From contig CALFYB010000069.1 in the NCBI GenBank assembly GCA_937952995.1, positions 1 to 9,228 of the forward strand: a stretch of DNA of 9,228 bases, written 5' to 3'. The notes below the pieces were generated by a model. The model saw only the letters and a list, made by a program, of their open reading frames with translations, made no database searches and was not told the DNA's origin. The translations under genes were made by a program, and so were the position numbers. Shown here one piece after another: positions 6,278-9,228 of this stretch (position 1 is its first letter; each line of letters starts with the position of its first letter). The DNA is from an uncultured Caulobacteraceae bacterium (GTDB taxonomy: Bacteria > Pseudomonadota > Alphaproteobacteria > Caulobacterales > Caulobacteraceae).

Positions 6278-7081
6278 TTACTGGCCCTTAAACTGGGCAA
6301 CGCGCTTTTGCAGGAAGGCGCTGACGCCCTCGATAAAGTCGTGCGACTTGCCAGCCTTGCGCTGGGTCTTGCGTTCGGCATTGAGTTGGCCGGTCCAGTC
6401 GGCGTCTAGGCTTTCCCACATGATCTTGCGGATCAGGCCCAGCGCCATAGGGCCGTTGGCCAGTTCTTTGGCCAAGGTCATGGCGGTCGACATCAGGTCG
6501 GCATCGGAGACGCAGCGATTGATCAGGCCCCATTCCAAGGCCTTAGCAGCGGAGATCTTGTCGCCCATCAGCGCCATTTCCATGGCCCGCGCCTTGCCGA
6601 TCATGCGGGGCAGCAGATAGGTCGAGCCACCATCTGGCACCAGGCCGATCCGGCGGAAGGCTTGCAGGAAATAGCCGCTTTCGCCCGCGACGATGATGTC
6701 TCCCAGCAGGGCCAGCGAGCAACCGACGCCCGCCGCTGCGCCATTGACGGCGGTGACGATGGGCATGGGGAAGTCACGCATCATCGTGACCAGCGGATTA
6801 TAATGCGTTTCGAGCGCGCGGCCTGCGTCTGGCTTGCCGTCGGCCTCAACCTCGCGGCCCGAGGCCCCGCCGCCGGAAAGATTGGCGCCCGAACAGAAGC
6901 CACGACCTTCGCCGGTTAGGATCACAGCGCGAGCACTAACCGCACCCAAGGCAACACGATTGAACGCGTCCAACAGTTCCGTCACCATTTCCAGACCGGC
7001 AGCGTTCATCGCACTCGGGTCGTTCATGGTGATCACCGCGACATTGTCGACGACGTCCAACTTAATTTTTGAATAGTCCAT
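6278..7081 (-). CDS. Enoyl-CoA hydratase/isomerase family protein (PaaG-like)
   Basis: Crotonase-fold enzyme acting on enoyl-CoA thioesters, by hydration or double-bond shift in fatty or aromatic acid breakdown. It is 267 residues from ATG 7081, chosen because a strong GGGAGGA ribosome site lies 4 bases upstream; a TTG 36 bases earlier lacks such support. Family features are the oxyanion-hole loops GRGFCSGANL (59-68) and VNGAAAGVG (112-120), the LQAFRRIGLVPDGGSTYLLPR block (139-159), and the C-terminal HDFIEGVSAFLQKRVAQFKG (247-266). Asp150 occupies the position where PaaG-type isomerases use Asp, in place of a hydratase glutamate, which favours an isomerase or PaaG-like role; the exact substrate cannot be read from sequence. 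No other beta-oxidation gene is adjacent. Confidence 0.93.
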   Translation of the reverse strand: MDYSKIKLDVVDNVAVITMNDPSAMNAAGLEMVTELLDAFNRVALGAVSARAVILTGEGRGFCSGANLSGGGASGREVEADGKPDAGRALETHYNPLVTMMRDFPMPIVTAVNGAAAGVGCSLALLGDIIVAGESGYFLQAFRRIGLVPDGGSTYLLPRMIGKARAMEMALMGDKISAAKALEWGLINRCVSDADLMSTAMTLAKELANGPMALGLIRKIMWESLDADWTGQLNAERKTQRKAGKSHDFIEGVSAFLQKRVAQFKGQ

Positions 7082-7085
7082 CTGA

Positions 7086-7092
7086 TCCTCCC
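7086..7092 (-). promoter_or_regulatory. Strong ribosome binding site deciding the hydratase start
   Basis: On the minus strand this reads GGGAGGA, a near-perfect Shine-Dalgarno sequence, 4 bases before ATG 7081. It fixes the start of the enoyl-CoA hydratase against the longer TTG reading at 7117. Confidence 0.8.
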
Positions 7093-7171
7093 ACGCGCCT
7101 CTAAGGCTTTGATCCAAGCTAAGTCGGACTAACGCAACGGAATGCCAGCGATTTTTAAACGGATTGGTCTA

Positions 7172-8227
7172 CTAATCTGCCAGCGCTGCGGAGCCGACAT
7201 TGGTCACCCGGTTTCGACCATTACGCTTTGAAACATAGAGCGCGGCATCCGCACGGTCGATGAGAGCGTGGACTGGCTCGTTCGGCGTCCTTTGGGCTAG
7301 GCCCACAGAGACCGTAATCATCCCCAAATCCTCGTTGGTCGACCGGCGTTTGAGCATACGGGTTGAAATTTCTTCGCGTATTTCGTCGACAAACCGCTCG
7401 ACCAGATTGGAGTTTTCATTGGGGAAAATGATGCAGAACTCTTCACCGCCATATCGGGCTGCAAAGCGCGGTGCGCCCGCGACCCTGCCGATGACACTGG
7501 CAACAAAACGGATCACCTGATCGCCGGTCTGGTGTCCCCATGTGTCGTTGAACTTCTTAAAGAAATCGATGTCGACGACGGCTAGGCTCAAGGGGCGTCC
7601 GGTGGCGTCAGCCTTTTCACAGAGCTGGACGATCTCATCATCGAAGGCCTTACGGTTGGCAAGGGTCGTTAAGGCATCTGTGCTTGCTTCGCGCCGAACC
7701 TGCTCAAGATGGACTTGAAGTCTCCTGACCTCCGCAGTCGATTTTTCGAGCATGAGTTCGAGGCTACGATTTTCGTTTCTGACGACCTCAGTGGCTGTGC
7801 TCAGGTTCTTGACCACGCTACGGACCTTGTTGACCTCAACTTCGTCAGCGAGGGAACGGTCGGCCGTGTCGAGGGTCGAATTATAGTCCTTGCTGGTCTG
7901 CTGCGCCTTTTTGATCGCCGTGGTGACTGACGCCAGTTCTCTGTTCAGTTGGTCGCCGGCTTCACGAACCTGATCATCAAGGCGCCGGTTCGGCAGATAT
8001 TCGACGGCGAGTCTGTCGCTCGTCTCCTCCGTAATCATTTTATCGCGCTTCAGCAGCCGTTGAATTTCAATCGCCAATTCGCCATCGGGATTGGCGACGG
8101 CATGCATCCAAATTTCATAGTTCAGCGGCGTAGGCCAAACCTGGTCGCGTTCCATGGCTGCGAGAGTTGCCTGCCCAAGCTGGTAGGCCTGCATCCCGCG
8201 CAAGAGGCTATCGACATCAGCAGACAT
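7172..8227 (-). CDS. GGDEF diguanylate cyclase, soluble coiled-coil type (DgcB-like)
   Basis: Predicted to make c-di-GMP from two GTP. It is 351 residues from ATG 8227, which has AGAAGG 7 bases upstream; a GTG 27 bases earlier is less likely. Residues 1-80 form a helical N-terminal region (VWPTPLNYEIWMHAVANPDGE at 30-50), followed by a long charged helix or coiled coil at about 82-182. The GGDEF domain starts at DALTTLANRKAF (184-195), has the metal-binding VDIDFFKKFND (218-228) and an intact GGEEF active site at 260-264. The product-inhibition I-site RxxD is replaced by Gly-Ala-Pro-Arg (251-254), so feedback inhibition is probably absent. No membrane helix is seen, so it should be cytosolic. 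The layout resembles Caulobacter DgcB, a cyclase involved in surface attachment, but orthology is only a recollection, so no symbol is given. Confidence 0.93.
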   Translation of the reverse strand: MSADVDSLLRGMQAYQLGQATLAAMERDQVWPTPLNYEIWMHAVANPDGELAIEIQRLLKRDKMITEETSDRLAVEYLPNRRLDDQVREAGDQLNRELASVTTAIKKAQQTSKDYNSTLDTADRSLADEVEVNKVRSVVKNLSTATEVVRNENRSLELMLEKSTAEVRRLQVHLEQVRREASTDALTTLANRKAFDDEIVQLCEKADATGRPLSLAVVDIDFFKKFNDTWGHQTGDQVIRFVASVIGRVAGAPRFAARYGGEEFCIIFPNENSNLVERFVDEIREEISTRMLKRRSTNEDLGMITVSVGLAQRTPNEPVHALIDRADAALYVSKRNGRNRVTNVGSAALAD

Positions 8228-8253
8228 AAGGCGACCTTCTAAACGACACCGCA

Positions 8254-8282
8254 CATAAACGTGGTTCGGCCAACTTCGTCAA
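8254..8282 (-). promoter_or_regulatory. Possible promoter for the diguanylate cyclase gene
   Basis: On the minus strand a TTGACG -35 box (8277-8282), matching the housekeeping consensus well, is followed after 17 bases by TTTATG (8254-8259) as a weak -10 box. Transcription would start near 8247, leaving a leader of about 20 bases that includes the AGAAGG ribosome site. The -35 is good and the -10 poor, so this is tentative. Confidence 0.35.
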
Positions 8283-8339
8283 CCCAAGGGGTACGGGCGA
8301 TGCATATCGCATCAGAACGATCAAAACTATTCCAGAGGT

Positions 8340-8350
8340 TCCAAATTGGA
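8340..8350. repeat. Short inverted repeat, possible operator half of the ALDH upstream region
   Basis: TCCAA-A-TTGGA is a perfect palindrome with 5-base arms around one central base, 63 bases before the aldehyde dehydrogenase start. Such a site could bind a dimeric regulator. Short palindromes also occur by chance, so the regulatory reading is inference. Confidence 0.3.
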
Positions 8351-8376
8351 CAAATAGCGTTAGCGTGGGGACCAAG

Positions 8377-8390
8377 AGGATGAACATCCT
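8377..8390. repeat. Inverted repeat AGGATG-AA-CATCCT, possible operator
   Basis: Perfect 6-base arms with a 2-base spacer, centred about 30 bases upstream of the aldehyde dehydrogenase GTG. The position, between likely promoter and ribosome site, suits a repressor operator or a leader hairpin. Aldehyde dehydrogenase genes are often substrate-inducible, which makes an operator plausible but not shown. Confidence 0.35.
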
Positions 8391-8401
8391 ATCTGCTCCA
8401 T

Positions 8402-8406
8402 GGAGG
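8402..8406 (+). promoter_or_regulatory. Ribosome binding site fixing the GTG start of the aldehyde dehydrogenase
   Basis: A GGAGG lies 7 bases before GTG 8414, in the ideal position. The first ATG in this frame is 15 codons further in and has no such site, so the GTG is preferred. Confidence 0.75.
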
Positions 8407-8413
8407 ATTGCCC

Positions 8414-9228
8414 GTGAACGCCAAGGCCCCTGTTGACTCGAGTTCAGACACAGCACGAATGCACGCGATCTTGGCGTTGCAAAAGGCAGCCCATCTTCGT
8501 GACGGAGCGCCATCTTTAGAAAAGCGGATTGATTGGCTCAATCGCTGTATCGGCCTGTTGGTCGACTATTCCGATCAGATCGAGCAGGCCTTGAATGCCG
8601 ACTTCGGTGCGCGATCGATTGAAGCCACGCGCTTCACCGATGTTGCCGGTTCCATTGGTCCTCTGAAGTTCGCGCGGGCCAATGTTGCCAAGTGGATGAA
8701 GACCGAAAAGCGCAAGACGACCCCGGCGATCTTGGCCCTGTTCGGTGCCAAGGCTGAGGTTCAGTTCCAGCCCAAGGGCGTGGTCGGCGTTATCAGTCCT
8801 TGGAATTTCCCGGTAAACCTCACCTTTGCCCCGCTCGCAGGCATATTGGCGGCCGGTAACCGCGCCATGATCAAGCCTTCGGAATTTACGCCTGCGACGT
8901 CGGCCCTGATGGCCAAGATGTTTGCCTCGGTGTTTTCCGAGGAAGAGGTCGCGGTGATCACGGGCGGTCCAGAGGTTGGACAGGCCTTCTCGGGTCTGGC
9001 CTTCGACCACATGATCTTTACCGGTGCGACCGGCGTGGCCAAGCATGTGATGCGTGCGGCGGCTGACAACCTCGTGCCCTTGACCTTGGAGCTTGGTGGT
9101 AAGAGCCCGGTGATCTTGGGCAAGTCCGCAGACTTTGCGACGGCTGCGGCCCGCGTGATGAACGGCAAGACGCTGAATGCGGGTCAAATCTGCTTGGCGC
9201 CTGACTATGTGCTGACGCCGGAAGACAA
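8414..9228 (+). CDS. Aldehyde dehydrogenase, coniferyl-aldehyde dehydrogenase type (3' end missing)
   Basis: NAD(P)-dependent oxidation of an aldehyde to its acid. The reading frame is open from GTG 8414 to the window end, giving 271 residues of an expected 470-480, so only the C-terminal part is missing. Catalytic features are present: PWNFPVNL (129-136) with Asn131, the IKPSEFTPATSAL stretch (153-165) for cofactor binding, the FTGATGVAK turn (202-210), the general base Glu226 in LELGGKSPV, and the nucleophile Cys260 in LNAGQICLAPDYVL. The GQ-x-C-x-APDYVL context and the overall N-terminal layout fit coniferyl-aldehyde dehydrogenases, which act on lignin-derived phenylpropenals, but aliphatic aldehydes are also possible. 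The start is supported by GGAGG 7 bases upstream. It is divergent from the cyclase and may have its own regulator site just upstream. Confidence 0.92.
   Translation, partial: MNAKAPVDSSSDTARMHAILALQKAAHLRDGAPSLEKRIDWLNRCIGLLVDYSDQIEQALNADFGARSIEATRFTDVAGSIGPLKFARANVAKWMKTEKRKTTPAILALFGAKAEVQFQPKGVVGVISPWNFPVNLTFAPLAGILAAGNRAMIKPSEFTPATSALMAKMFASVFSEEEVAVITGGPEVGQAFSGLAFDHMIFTGATGVAKHVMRAAADNLVPLTLELGGKSPVILGKSADFATAAARVMNGKTLNAGQICLAPDYVLTPED

Larger units (their letters stand above)
8228..8413. other. Divergent intergenic region between cyclase and aldehyde dehydrogenase
   Basis: This 186-base stretch separates two divergently transcribed genes and must hold both promoters. I see no small gene in it. 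A TTGACG promoter-like element faces the cyclase, and two short perfect inverted repeats lie nearer the aldehyde dehydrogenase; these are listed separately. Confidence 0.6.

Noticed and set aside
7082..7171. Promoter or terminator between the cyclase and hydratase genes
   Set aside because: A TTGCGT with a poor -10 box and no stable hairpin can be found, but neither is convincing enough to list.
8300..8314. Imperfect palindrome GATGC-N5-GCATC in the divergent region
   Set aside because: Only five-base arms around an unrelated centre; this is weaker than the two neighbouring palindromes and easily expected by chance.
8516..9187. 223-residue open frame on the minus strand opposite the aldehyde dehydrogenase
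   Set aside because: The plus strand encodes all the catalytic aldehyde dehydrogenase motifs here; the antisense frame has none.

Overview
The window looks like an alphaproteobacterial chromosome, most probably from the Caulobacterales (Caulobacter, Brevundimonas, Phenylobacterium or Asticcacaulis type). This rests on a moderately high GC content (judged by eye), the alphaproteobacterial suf gene order, GGDEF and glycosyltransferase proteins of Caulobacterales style, and a G/C-rich palindromic intergenic element of a kind I recall from these genomes. The genus cannot be fixed from the sequence alone.

Positions 22-6228 form a run of nine plus-strand genes with gaps of at most 33 bases and several overlaps, so they could be one transcript. 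First comes a DUF559 (Vsr-like fold) nuclease gene whose 5' end is built from two inverted copies of a palindromic element. Then comes the Fe-S cluster assembly block sufC-sufD-sufS-sufT(DUF59)-sufA. SufS takes sulfur from cysteine, SufC and SufD belong to the scaffold complex with SufB (not in the window, presumably upstream), SufA carries or delivers clusters, and the DUF59 protein is an accessory maturation factor. A TfoX N-domain protein follows 12 bases after sufA. A family 9 glycosyltransferase and an overlapping DUF6165 gene come next, probably serving envelope polysaccharide. A strong hairpin at 6234-6265 closes the run and is shared with the convergent gene.

Positions 6278-8227 carry two minus-strand genes: an enoyl-CoA hydratase/isomerase of PaaG type, and a soluble coiled-coil GGDEF diguanylate cyclase resembling Caulobacter DgcB. 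A 186-base divergent intergenic region (8228-8413) follows, with a promoter-like pair facing the cyclase and two short perfect inverted repeats upstream of the last gene. That gene is a plus-strand aldehyde dehydrogenase of coniferyl-aldehyde dehydrogenase type, cut off by the window end but retaining its catalytic Asn, Glu and Cys.

Most of the window is ordinary housekeeping sequence. The least ordinary feature is the pairing of a nuclease gene with an inverted palindromic element directly upstream of sufC. It could be a repeat-associated nuclease or an mRNA structure acting on suf expression, but neither role is shown by the sequence.
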